From Bacillus_BD sp963708895 (GTDB lineage Bacteria; Bacillota; Bacilli; Bacillales; Cytobacillaceae), in assembly GCA_963708895.1 (NCBI GenBank), contig CAVPUE010000011.1, forward strand, positions 1-26,869: DNA of 26,869 bases. Reading direction: 5' to 3'. Position 1 is the stretch's first letter. Each line of letters starts with the position of its first letter. Both the position numbers and the translations under genes were made by a program. A model generated the notes under the pieces. That model saw only the letters and a list, made by a program, of their open reading frames with translations, ran no database searches and was not told the DNA's origin. Of the stretch, positions 1-6,831 are shown in pieces.

Positions 1-285
1 TGGGTAACACATTGCTGAGTATTGTGCTTGATCGACTTCAACCTTTGTTATGTCATTTGAAACAATCGTATTAATAAAGCTTTCAGCATCTTTTCCTTCA
101 ACGATAAACTGACCCATATGTGAGACATCAAAAAGTCCAGCTTGTGTACGAACTGCTTCGTGCTCTTCTAAAATACTTGAAAACTGTACCGGAAGTTCCC
201 AGCCACCAAAATCAATGACTTTCGCTCCCATTTTTTGATACGTTTCAAAAAGAGGTGTTCTTTTTAATTCTGTTCCTGTGCTCAT
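1..285 (-). CDS. gcvT: Aminomethyltransferase, glycine cleavage system T protein (C-terminal part beyond window)
   Basis: GcvT takes the aminomethyl group held on lipoylated GcvH and passes the one-carbon unit to tetrahydrofolate, releasing ammonia and giving methylene-THF. Only the first 95 codons are present; the gene runs off the left edge. The translation begins MSTGTELKRTPLFETYQKMG and contains the family landmarks DFGGWELPVQF and FDVSHMGQF, which are typical of the GcvT N-terminal folate-binding domain. The ATG at 285 follows a strong GGAGGTA ribosome binding site (291-297), which overlaps the end of sdaAA only 15 bases upstream, so gcvT is the fourth gene of the glyA-sdaAB-sdaAA-gcvT run. 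In many Bacillus species gcvT itself follows the glycine riboswitch; here three genes are interposed. gcvPA and gcvPB would be expected to follow outside the window (inference). Confidence 0.95.
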   Translation of the reverse strand, partial: MSTGTELKRTPLFETYQKMGAKVIDFGGWELPVQFSSILEEHEAVRTQAGLFDVSHMGQFIVEGKDAESFINTIVSNDITKVEVDQAQYSAMCYP

Positions 286-299
286 TGCTATACCTCCGA

Positions 300-1181
300 C
301 TAAGATTTCTTGGAAAATAATTGTTCTTTTACCTTTTTACCTGTTTCTGTCATCGCAAGGCCTCCAAGTGCGGTTTCTCGCAATGTTCGTGGCATTTCTT
401 TTCCTATCTTGTACATCGCTTCAATGACTTCATCACATGGAATTCGACTTTCCACACCAGCAAGCGATAGATCCGCTGCAGAAAAAGCAATCGATGTGCC
501 AATAACATTTCGCTTTATACACGGAACTTCAACGAGACCTGCAACAGGATCACAAACCAAGCCAAGTAGTGATTTCATCGCGATGGCTGTTGCATTGACT
601 GCTTGCTTTGGTGTTCCACCTTTTAACTCAACAATGGCTCCTGCTGCCATAGCTGTTGCCGATCCTACTTCTGCCTGACAACCACCTGCAGCTCCTGAAA
701 TAAAGGAACGATTGGCAATCACGTAACCTAGCATACTAGCCGTAAACAAGCCCATGACCAATTCTTTATAGGTGTGGCTACCATTTTTATAGAGTGAAAA
801 CAGGACACCAGGCAATATCCCAGCGGCACCCGCGGTGGGGGTTGCCACAATAACCCCCATTCGCGCGTTACTTTCAGATGTAGCTAAGGAAAATGCCATT
901 GCATCACTAATATAACTTCCTGATAAGGATTTACCTTGCCCAATATATTCATGCAATTTCACGGCATCACCACCGGAAATACCACTTGGTGCTGTTGAAG
1001 GATCATCGATTCCCTTTTCAACGGCTTCTTTCATTTTTATGAGTCGTTCTTCCATCATACTCATAATGGTTTCTTCATCTTTACCAGACTTCTTTGCTTC
1101 CATCATAAGCATGATTTCACCAATCGTTTTTTGTTCTTTCTCACAAGCTTCAACAAGCTCTTCCATGGATGTAATTTCCAT
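300..1181 (-). CDS. sdaAA: L-serine dehydratase, iron-sulfur-dependent, alpha subunit
   Basis: This is the catalytic subunit of the two-chain L-serine dehydratase, which deaminates L-serine to pyruvate and ammonia in the cytoplasm using a [4Fe-4S] cluster. The 293-residue product is close to the usual ~300 of Bacillus SdaAA. The glycine/alanine-rich SDH alpha core is evident (TPTAGAAGILPGVLFSL near residue 114). Three conserved cysteines fit cluster ligands: Cys168 in GAAGGCQAEVG, Cys210 in LVCDPVAG and Cys221 in VEVPCIKRN. The ATG at 1181 overlaps the stop of sdaAB by one base (TAATG) and has its ribosome binding site GGAGG inside sdaAB, so the two subunits are translationally coupled. Expression should be glycine-dependent through the riboswitch ahead of glyA. 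No lesion is seen. Confidence 0.95.
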   Translation of the reverse strand: MEITSMEELVEACEKEQKTIGEIMLMMEAKKSGKDEETIMSMMEERLIKMKEAVEKGIDDPSTAPSGISGGDAVKLHEYIGQGKSLSGSYISDAMAFSLATSESNARMGVIVATPTAGAAGILPGVLFSLYKNGSHTYKELVMGLFTASMLGYVIANRSFISGAAGGCQAEVGSATAMAAGAIVELKGGTPKQAVNATAIAMKSLLGLVCDPVAGLVEVPCIKRNVIGTSIAFSAADLSLAGVESRIPCDEVIEAMYKIGKEMPRTLRETALGGLAMTETGKKVKEQLFSKKS

Positions 1182-1693
1182 TAGATGACCTCCGCTAGGA
1201 CTTCGCTTGTTTGTTTATATTGTTTTACTAAGGAGGCAAAATTATCCCCTGTACTTAAGCGTATATCCACTTCACAATCGTCAATCATAAAGATTTTAGA
1301 TAGTCCACCACCAAGTGATACGCCACCAACCTTTACCTTCTGACTACCGCTTTTAACTGTTACAACCGTCGTATTTGGATGCTGATAAGCGTCACATTGG
1401 TCTTCAAACTCAAAATGGTATTGCAGTCCAGCTTCTTTTGCTACTTCTAGTGATTCTCTAATGCGAGTATCAGCTGTATCCATTCCAAGTAATCCGCCAA
1501 TCAAGGCTTTATCTGTGCCATGTCCTTGATAGGTTTCCGCAAAAGAGTCATAGAAGACAATGTTCGCTTCTTCTGGACAGTCACCAAGCCATTCATAAAT
1601 GAATTTTCCAATTGAGACAACTCCAGCTGTATGGGAACTTGATGGACCGACCATAATAGGACCGATAATATCAAAACAACTTTGAAATTCCAT
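1181..1693 (-). CDS. sdaAB: L-serine dehydratase, beta subunit, short form without ACT domain
   Basis: This is the beta subunit of iron-sulfur L-serine dehydratase. The N-terminal half is unmistakable: FDIIGPIMVGPSSSHTAG at residues 8-25, then SFAETYQGHGTDKALIGGLL. The protein has 170 residues, while the Bacillus subtilis protein has about 220 and ends in an ACT domain. Here the chain stops just after the region matching the end of the catalytic domain (LSTGDNFASLVKQYKQTSE), and the stop is fused to the sdaAA start, so the shortening is not a simple frameshift: no DNA is left for an ACT domain. An AAAGGGG ribosome binding site lies 7 bases before the ATG, and the gap to glyA is 15 bases. Loss of ACT suggests a catabolic enzyme without that allosteric site (inference). 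Confidence 0.92.
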   Translation of the reverse strand: MEFQSCFDIIGPIMVGPSSSHTAGVVSIGKFIYEWLGDCPEEANIVFYDSFAETYQGHGTDKALIGGLLGMDTADTRIRESLEVAKEAGLQYHFEFEDQCDAYQHPNTTVVTVKSGSQKVKVGGVSLGGGLSKIFMIDDCEVDIRLSTGDNFASLVKQYKQTSEVLAEVI

Positions 1694-1708
1694 GTTTTTG
1701 CCCCTTTC

Positions 1709-2962
1709 TTATACAGTTACAGGTTGTTGTTGGAATAAAGGAAATGCATTACAAATTGCTTTTGTTGTTTCTTTTGCACTCTCAAGAACATCTTTATCAC
1801 CTTTGCTCTTAAGCACAGCTGCAATGACCTCTCCAATTTTCACCATTTCATCCTGCTTCATTCCACGAGTGGTAAGGGCTGCTGTTCCCATACGGATGCC
1901 GCTTGTAACAAATGGGCTTTGTGGATCGAAAGGAATCGTATTTTTGTTAACCGTAATTCCTGCTTCTTCTAAAAGTTTCTCTGCTTCTTTTCCTGTTAGA
2001 TCCCATGAACGTAAATCTAAAAGGACAATATGATTATCTGTACCACCTGAGACTAGCGTTACGCCTTCTTTTTTCAGCGTCTCACCAAGTGTTGCCGCAT
2101 TGTCAATCACTTGTTGAGCATACGACTTAAAGCTTGGTTCCAACGCTTCCTTAAATGCTACTGCCTTCGCTGCAATAATGTGCATTAAAGGTCCACCTTG
2201 GAGCCCTGGGAATACAGCTTTGTTTATCGCTTTAATGATATCTTCATCATTTGTTAAAATAATTCCACCACGCGGTCCGCGTAAGGTTTTATGTGTTGTA
2301 CTTGTCACAACATCTGCATATGGAATTGGCGATGGATGTAAGCCTGCTGCAACAAGTCCCGCAATATGTGCCATATCCACCATGAATTTCGCACCGACTT
2401 CATCTGCAATTTCTCTGAATCTTGCAAAATCTATTGTTCTAGTATAGGCGCTTGCTCCAGCAATAATTAGTTTTGGTTTTTCCTTTTTCGCAATCGCTTC
2501 TAGTTCGTCATAATCAATCAATTGAGTATCTTCTCTTACCCCATAAGAGACAATCTCAAACCACTTTCCAGAAATACTAACAGGACTTCCATGTGTTAAG
2601 TGACCACCATGTGACAGATTCATTCCCATCACTTTGTCACCTGGTTGAAGAAGTGAGTAAAATACCGCAAGATTGGCACCAGCACCTGAGTGCGGTTGAA
2701 CATTCGCATATTTTGCACCAAATAGCTTTGTTAGTCGCTCAATTGCCAATTCTTCTGCTACGTCAACGAATTCACAGCCCCCATAGTAACGTTTACCAGG
2801 GTAACCTTCTGCATATTTATTGGTCATCACACTACCCATTGCTTCTAACACATCTTCACTTACAAAGTTCTCTGATGCAATAAGCTCCAGTGTTTGAACT
2901 TGACGCTCTCTCTCTTTCTCAATTGCTTCAAAAATAGTATGATCATTTTGCTGTAAACTCAT
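1709..2962 (-). CDS. glyA: Serine hydroxymethyltransferase
   Basis: SHMT interconverts glycine plus methylene-THF with serine plus THF, using pyridoxal phosphate. The 417-residue product has normal family length (about 415). Motifs in order: LIASENF near residue 28, HSGAGANLAVFYSLL near 91, DMAHIAGLVAAGLHPSP near 196, and the PLP-lysine segment TTHKTLRGPRGG with Lys225. The start ATG at 2962 follows GGGGAGG. It is the first gene behind the minus-strand tandem glycine riboswitch (3122-3372) and is followed at 15 bases by sdaAB. In this setting SHMT should run toward serine, using the methylene-THF made by GcvT from a second glycine. Housekeeping Bacillus glyA usually sits near upp/rpiB, so this may be a second, catabolic copy (inference; not testable in the window). 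Confidence 0.96.
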   Translation of the reverse strand: MSLQQNDHTIFEAIEKERERQVQTLELIASENFVSEDVLEAMGSVMTNKYAEGYPGKRYYGGCEFVDVAEELAIERLTKLFGAKYANVQPHSGAGANLAVFYSLLQPGDKVMGMNLSHGGHLTHGSPVSISGKWFEIVSYGVREDTQLIDYDELEAIAKKEKPKLIIAGASAYTRTIDFARFREIADEVGAKFMVDMAHIAGLVAAGLHPSPIPYADVVTSTTHKTLRGPRGGIILTNDEDIIKAINKAVFPGLQGGPLMHIIAAKAVAFKEALEPSFKSYAQQVIDNAATLGETLKKEGVTLVSGGTDNHIVLLDLRSWDLTGKEAEKLLEEAGITVNKNTIPFDPQSPFVTSGIRMGTAALTTRGMKQDEMVKIGEVIAAVLKSKGDKDVLESAKETTKAICNAFPLFQQQPVTV

Positions 2963-3121
2963 TTTTACGCCTCCCCAGATTTCGGTTTCATTTTGCTTCC
3001 CTAATTAGATGTTCTTTCTACATGTGACACATTTGCAACTTACCTTGCTTGCTACAGACCTACTTTTCTATTAACATCATGAAACATTACGTTTCACTAC
3101 TTTTTTGTATTTTTTGTACAC

Positions 3122-3176
3122 AAAAAAGGACAGAAAAGGGTCACCGCAGCGCTTTTACCCTTCTCTGTCCTTTTTA
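3122..3176 (-). terminator. Expression-platform terminator of the glyA glycine riboswitch
   Basis: Reading on the minus strand, AAAAGGACAGAGAAGGGT pairs with ACCCTTTTCTGTCCTTTT and is followed by a run of T. The hairpin starts directly after the last aptamer helix, so glycine binding probably prevents its formation (ON switch). Confidence 0.9.
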
Positions 3177-3372
3177 CCTGAGAGATTAGCTCCATCAATC
3201 ATAATTGATTATAGAGCCTTCCCCTTTGGTGACGTATAGTACTTATACGTGCTCTCCAGAGGTGCGTCTCATTGTGGTTCCATCTACCTGAGAGATTTAT
3301 TCCAAGGGTCTTTTTGGAACTTGCTCCTTCGGTGGCTAAAGTTTTTGCGCTCTCCCACAATGATCATCCGCG
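3122..3372 (-). ncRNA. Tandem glycine riboswitch upstream of glyA-sdaAB-sdaAA-gcvT
   Basis: On the minus strand two glycine aptamers lie in series. The first has GGGAGAGCGC, then CCACCGAAGGAGCAA, then AATCTCTCAGGTA. The second has TCTGGAGAGCAC, then CACCAAAGGGGAAGGCTC, then AATCTCTCAGGTA. These are the conserved elements of the gcvT-type motif. A strong terminator hairpin follows. From knowledge of the class, this is a cooperative, glycine-activated transcriptional switch. It directs the serine/glycine genes to its left. Confidence 0.95.
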
Positions 3373-3393
3373 ATATTTATTGTTTGTATCTAT

Positions 3394-3423
3394 AGAATAA
3401 ATTACCTTGTATACAAATGTCAA
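3394..3423 (-). promoter_or_regulatory. Sigma-A-type promoter of the glyA operon
   Basis: Minus strand: -35 TTGACA (3423-3418), an 18-base spacer, then -10 TATTCT (3399-3394). It lies about 22 bases before the first riboswitch aptamer and 79 bases beyond the cycA stop. No clear T-tailed terminator separates cycA from it, so read-through from cycA into this leader is possible. Confidence 0.75.
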
Positions 3424-3501
3424 CAACTTTTTTAAAACGCTTCCAGTTTTTTAAATGTTTCGACAATTATCGATCAATAATTACCTTTTTCTCATTTTCT
3501 A

Positions 3502-4878
3502 CTAAATTTTCTTCATTGCTCTATCAGCATGACTTACATTTGCTTTGCGTGTTTTGTAAATCAGAACCAGCATAATAAACCAAAGAGGTGTAACCATTAA
3601 TGAAATACGAGTATCTTCTGCAATTGCAAGGACAACAAGGACAAATGCTAGGAAAAGAAGAATCAGGTAATTGGAAATTGGATACAAAGGCATTTTGAAC
3701 TTGTTCACTTTTGCTAGATCAGGTCTCGTTTTTCGATATTTTAAATGACTGATGACGGTAATCCCCCAAATAAAAATGAAACATACGGTGGATATACTTG
3801 TAATCAGGGTAAACACACCTTGAGGCATGATATAGTTTAAAATAACCGAAACTAAAACAATAGCAGATGAAAAATACAGGGCATTCGTAGGAACTTTACG
3901 TTTATTTAATTTCGCTAATTTTTCTGGTGCATTTTTATCTTTAGCAAGTGAATAGACCATCCGGCTTGTACTAAAAATCGCACTGTTACATGCTGATGCT
4001 GCAGATGTTAAGACGACAAAATTGATGATACCAGCAGCTGCAACAATACCTACTGCCCCAAAAACTTGGACGAATGGGCTTTCCGCAGGGTTGATTGAGA
4101 TCCAAGGGTATACACTCATAATCACAACAAGTGCGCCAAGATAGAAAATGATAATTCGAATTGGAATACTATTAATCGCTCTTGGCAGAACTTTTTCTGG
4201 ATTTTCAGTTTCACCTGCTGTAAGTCCTACAAGTTCCATTCCAACAAAGGCAAACACAACCATTTGGAAGGAAAGGATAAAGCCATTCATTCCGTTCGGG
4301 AACATTCCACCATGACTCCAAAGATTCGCTAAACCAACTACACCTGCATCAGTGGTAAAGCCTTTGATGATCATAAAAATACCAATCGCAATCAAACCTA
4401 AGATTGCAATGACTTTTATTAACGCAAACCAGAATTCCATTTCTCCAAATAGCTTTACAGTTGCTAGATTCATAAACAACAAAATGACAAGTGCAATTAA
4501 TCCTGGCACCCACTGTGGTAAGCCTGGAAACCAATATTGCATATATAGACCAACTGCAGTTAGGTCCGCCATCGCAATCGAAACCCAGCAAAACCAGTAA
4601 GTCCAACCGGTTACAAACCCTGCCATATCACCTAAGTAATCCCTTACAAAATCGACAAAAGAATGGTAATTCAAATTAGATAGCAGTAATTCTCCTAAAG
4701 CCCGCATGATTAGATAGAGTATGACACCAGTAATCAAGTAAGCAAATAAAATCGATGGTCCCGCTAAGTGAATCGATTTTCCTGCTCCGAGAAATAATCC
4801 TGTTCCAATGGCTCCACCAATCGCAATTAATTGCACATGCCTGTTTTTTAACCCTCTTTCCAATTGTTGTTCTTGCAT
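3502..4878 (-). CDS. cycA: Amino acid permease, D-serine/D-alanine/glycine transporter type
   Basis: This is a proton-coupled amino acid permease of the AAT branch of the APC superfamily in the cytoplasmic membrane. The 458-residue protein has about 12 hydrophobic segments and begins with the typical cytoplasmic LERGLKNRHVQLIAIGG followed by AIGTGLFLGAGKSI. It matches my memory of E. coli CycA over its whole length: AGPSI in TM1-2, FVTGWTYWFCWV, LNLATVKLFGEMEFWFA-like text, ELVGLTAGETENPEK and SAASACNSAIFSTSRM. The ATG at 4878 follows GAGGGGA. Its own tandem glycine riboswitch and terminator lie just upstream, which supports glycine as a physiological substrate; alanine or serine uptake is also possible. 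The glycine catabolic operon starts 79 bases downstream on the same strand. Confidence 0.92.
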   Translation of the reverse strand: MQEQQLERGLKNRHVQLIAIGGAIGTGLFLGAGKSIHLAGPSILFAYLITGVILYLIMRALGELLLSNLNYHSFVDFVRDYLGDMAGFVTGWTYWFCWVSIAMADLTAVGLYMQYWFPGLPQWVPGLIALVILLFMNLATVKLFGEMEFWFALIKVIAILGLIAIGIFMIIKGFTTDAGVVGLANLWSHGGMFPNGMNGFILSFQMVVFAFVGMELVGLTAGETENPEKVLPRAINSIPIRIIIFYLGALVVIMSVYPWISINPAESPFVQVFGAVGIVAAAGIINFVVLTSAASACNSAIFSTSRMVYSLAKDKNAPEKLAKLNKRKVPTNALYFSSAIVLVSVILNYIMPQGVFTLITSISTVCFIFIWGITVISHLKYRKTRPDLAKVNKFKMPLYPISNYLILLFLAFVLVVLAIAEDTRISLMVTPLWFIMLVLIYKTRKANVSHADRAMKKI

Positions 4879-4943
4879 AAAATCCCCTCTCCAAATTTAG
4901 ACTTCTTACAAATTCCACTTATTTTCCTCACAAATTTCCTCAC

Positions 4944-4995
4944 AAAAAAGGACAGAGAAAAATAGGCTTAAAACCTACTTTTCTCTGTCCTCTTT
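4944..4995 (-). terminator. Expression-platform terminator of the cycA glycine riboswitch
   Basis: Minus strand: AGGACAGAGAAAAGTAGG and CCTATTTTTCTCTGTCCT form a long stem followed by TTTTTTG. It directly follows the last aptamer element, as in the glyA leader. Confidence 0.9.
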
Positions 4996-5136
4996 ACCTG
5001 AGAGTTTAACCCCTTTGGTGGCCTAATGGCGCTCTCCAGAGACGCGTCCTATTGTAGTCCTTTTACCTGAGAGATTTACTCCTTCGGTGCTAAACGATTC
5101 CTAATCATTTAGACTCTCCCACAATACTCATCCGCA
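4944..5136 (-). ncRNA. Tandem glycine riboswitch upstream of cycA
   Basis: Two gcvT-type aptamers on the minus strand. Aptamer I shows GGGAGAGTC, CACCGAAGGAGTAA and ATCTCTCAGGTA. Aptamer II shows TCTGGAGAGCGCC, CCACCAAAGGGGTTAAA and CTCTCAGGTA. The inter-aptamer linker and a following terminator are present. This copy is more compact than the one before glyA, with shorter variable helices. It should turn on cycA when glycine is plentiful, which favours a role in feeding catabolism. Confidence 0.95.
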
Positions 5137-5154
5137 ACTATTAACTTTATTAAC

Positions 5155-5183
5155 ATAGTAAACGGCAGAGAAAGATTTGTCAA
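5155..5183 (-). promoter_or_regulatory. Sigma-A-type promoter of cycA
   Basis: Minus strand: -35 TTGACA (5183-5178), 17-base spacer, -10 TACTAT (5160-5155). The first riboswitch aptamer begins about 20 bases downstream. Confidence 0.8.
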
Positions 5184-5257
5184 CAGAATCTTTCGAATTA
5201 TCCGATTATTTAAAAATATAAATAGTATAATCGTAACAATGCTAGATTTGGAGTTTT

Positions 5258-5457
5258 TTATTTAAGGCTCTTTTCTCAAACCTTGTTGCTTTTGGAGAGG
5301 CAAAATGCTGATTGCCATTGTTTTTACGTTGAGATTTATACTTTATTTTTGAGAAAAGAGCTACAAATTTTATAAGAATGCACAAAGTAGCTTATTTCTA
5401 CGTTAAAATCGGCCTTTAGATTTTAACAACAAACTTTACGAAAACAGCCTTATTTAC
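5258..5457 (+). mobile_element. MITE-like repeat, copy A, with target duplication
   Basis: The element proper is 5266-5449 (184 bp). It starts GGCTCTTTTCTCAAAC and ends GTTTTAACAACAAAC-type sequence closing with AAACAGCC; the ends form imperfect inverted repeats of about 23 bp. Flanks TTATTTAA (5258-5265) and TTATTTAC (5450-5457) are a 7-of-8 target duplication. Inside, an inverted second copy of the left end (TTTTGAGAAAAGAGCT) forms a long hairpin with it, and TAAAATCGGCC/GATTTTA forms another. It carries no coding sequence. It lies between the cycA promoter and the 3' end of the minus-strand M20 gene. Copies B and C are at 12617 and 22888. Confidence 0.85.
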
Positions 5458-5473
5458 AAAGGCTGTATTCATC

Positions 5474-5552
5474 AAAACAAACGAAAGCACGGCCCGCATT
5501 GATCTATACAAGTACCCTAGGGTAGACCAAAGCAAACCATGCCTTTGTTTTA
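5474..5552 (-). terminator. Candidate terminator after the minus-strand M20 gene
   Basis: On the minus strand AAAACAAAGGCATGG can pair with CCGTGCTTTCGTTTGTTTT. The apical region contains a perfect 12-bp palindrome, TACCCTAGGGTA (5513-5524). The stem has mismatches and the loop is long, so the terminator call is tentative. Confidence 0.4.
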
Positions 5553-5594
5553 TTATTTATATTTTTCGGTCATTTTATAAATTTTCCTAAACCT

Positions 5595-6782
5595 TTAATC
5601 CAACTGAAAGTAACCACATACTACCTGACCAACAGCTTTTGCTGCTACTAATAGAGAATCTTCATCAATATCAAACTTAGGATGATGATTGAAATATGGT
5701 TTCTCTACCCCTTTTGGTGTACAGCAAATATAGAAGAAACAAGCAGGTATTTTTTTCGCATAATGGGCAAAGTCTTCAGATGGTGACATTTTAGGGAATT
5801 CTTTTACCTCTGCAATATCAGGATCATTGGCATTTTGTAAGAATTTCACAACCATATTCGTTACTTCAGGGTCGTTATATAGGGCTGGATAGTCTGGTGC
5901 ATAATGAAGCTCACACTCAACTCCAAATTCCTCCTCAATTCCTTTTGAAATTCGAGCAATTTCTTTTTCAATCAAGTCACGAGTTTCATCTGTCATTGCT
6001 CTAACATCACCTTCGATTTCAATGCTATCTTTAATGACATTGAATGTCCCTTTTCCATCAAAAGATCCAATCGTAATCACTCCCATATCGAATGGATTTA
6101 AACGGCGACTCACAATTGTTTGAATAGCTGTTACAAAATGTGCACCCGCAACGATTGCATCATTAGCTAAATGTGGAGAAGAACCATGTCCACCAGTACC
6201 TTGGATTTTCAATTTAAAGTAGGCTCTACCAGGGAAAACAAAACCACTGTTATATCCAACAACACCTGATGGTCCAAGCGGAAGTAAATGGATACCGAAA
6301 ATATGATCTAAGTCATCAAGTAGACCAGATTCAATCATGCCAAGTGCTCCACCTGGTGGAACTTCCTCAGCAGGTTGATGAATGATTTTAATCGTACCAG
6401 CGATCTCAGATTTTAATTGGATTAGACAGTCAGCAAGAACTAAAAGGTAAGCAGTATGTCCGTCATGGCCACAAGCATGCATAACACCAGGTTTTTTTGA
6501 TCGAAATGGAACATCTGTTTCTTCTACAATTGGAAGTGCATCGAAATCAGCACGTAATCCAATGGTGTTCCCTGGCCTACCACCTTTAATGGTAACGATA
6601 ATGCCGTATCCTCCACCAACACGAGTGTGTACTTCAACATCTTTGCCTTTATAAAATTCTTCGATATATTTACTAGTGTTTTCTTCTTCAAAGGATAATT
6701 CAGGATGTTCATGAAGATATCTACGAATTTCAATTATTTCTTCTTTACGATCCTCTAACATTTTCATTAATTTCTCTTTCAT
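5595..6782 (-). CDS. M20-family metal-dependent amidohydrolase (paralogue 1)
   Basis: This is a cytoplasmic metallo-amidohydrolase of peptidase family M20 (M20D type, like B. subtilis YhaA), expected to release an amino acid or amine from an N-acyl or related amide; the substrate is not evident. Visible motifs: GLRADFDALPI near residue 75, MHACGHDGH (101-109, metal ligands Cys104 and His106), HQPAEE (135-140, catalytic and metal glutamates), GGHGSSPH in the dimerisation domain, and the closing FNHHPKFDID with the last ligand histidine. I chose ATG 6782 (395 residues): it lies 9 bases from GGAGG and aligns with the start of the paralogue at 14476; ATG 6788 is possible. It follows the MFS gene, probably co-transcribed. 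Residues 1-140 match the paralogue at 113 of 140 positions by eye. Confidence 0.9.
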   Translation of the reverse strand: MKEKLMKMLEDRKEEIIEIRRYLHEHPELSFEEENTSKYIEEFYKGKDVEVHTRVGGGYGIIVTIKGGRPGNTIGLRADFDALPIVEETDVPFRSKKPGVMHACGHDGHTAYLLVLADCLIQLKSEIAGTIKIIHQPAEEVPPGGALGMIESGLLDDLDHIFGIHLLPLGPSGVVGYNSGFVFPGRAYFKLKIQGTGGHGSSPHLANDAIVAGAHFVTAIQTIVSRRLNPFDMGVITIGSFDGKGTFNVIKDSIEIEGDVRAMTDETRDLIEKEIARISKGIEEEFGVECELHYAPDYPALYNDPEVTNMVVKFLQNANDPDIAEVKEFPKMSPSEDFAHYAKKIPACFFYICCTPKGVEKPYFNHHPKFDIDEDSLLVAAKAVGQVVCGYFQLD

Positions 6783-6831
6783 ATCCATCTGCCTCCAGTC
6801 AAATATACGTATTTAAGAACTATCCTACTAA

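Noticed and set aside
3424..3501. A terminator directly after cycA
   Set aside because: AATTATTGATCGATAATT could form a weak AT-only hairpin but has no T-run, so I do not call it a terminator.
4349..4679. Small frames on both strands inside cycA
   Set aside because: They are shadows of a well-conserved membrane protein gene and have no sites or family features.
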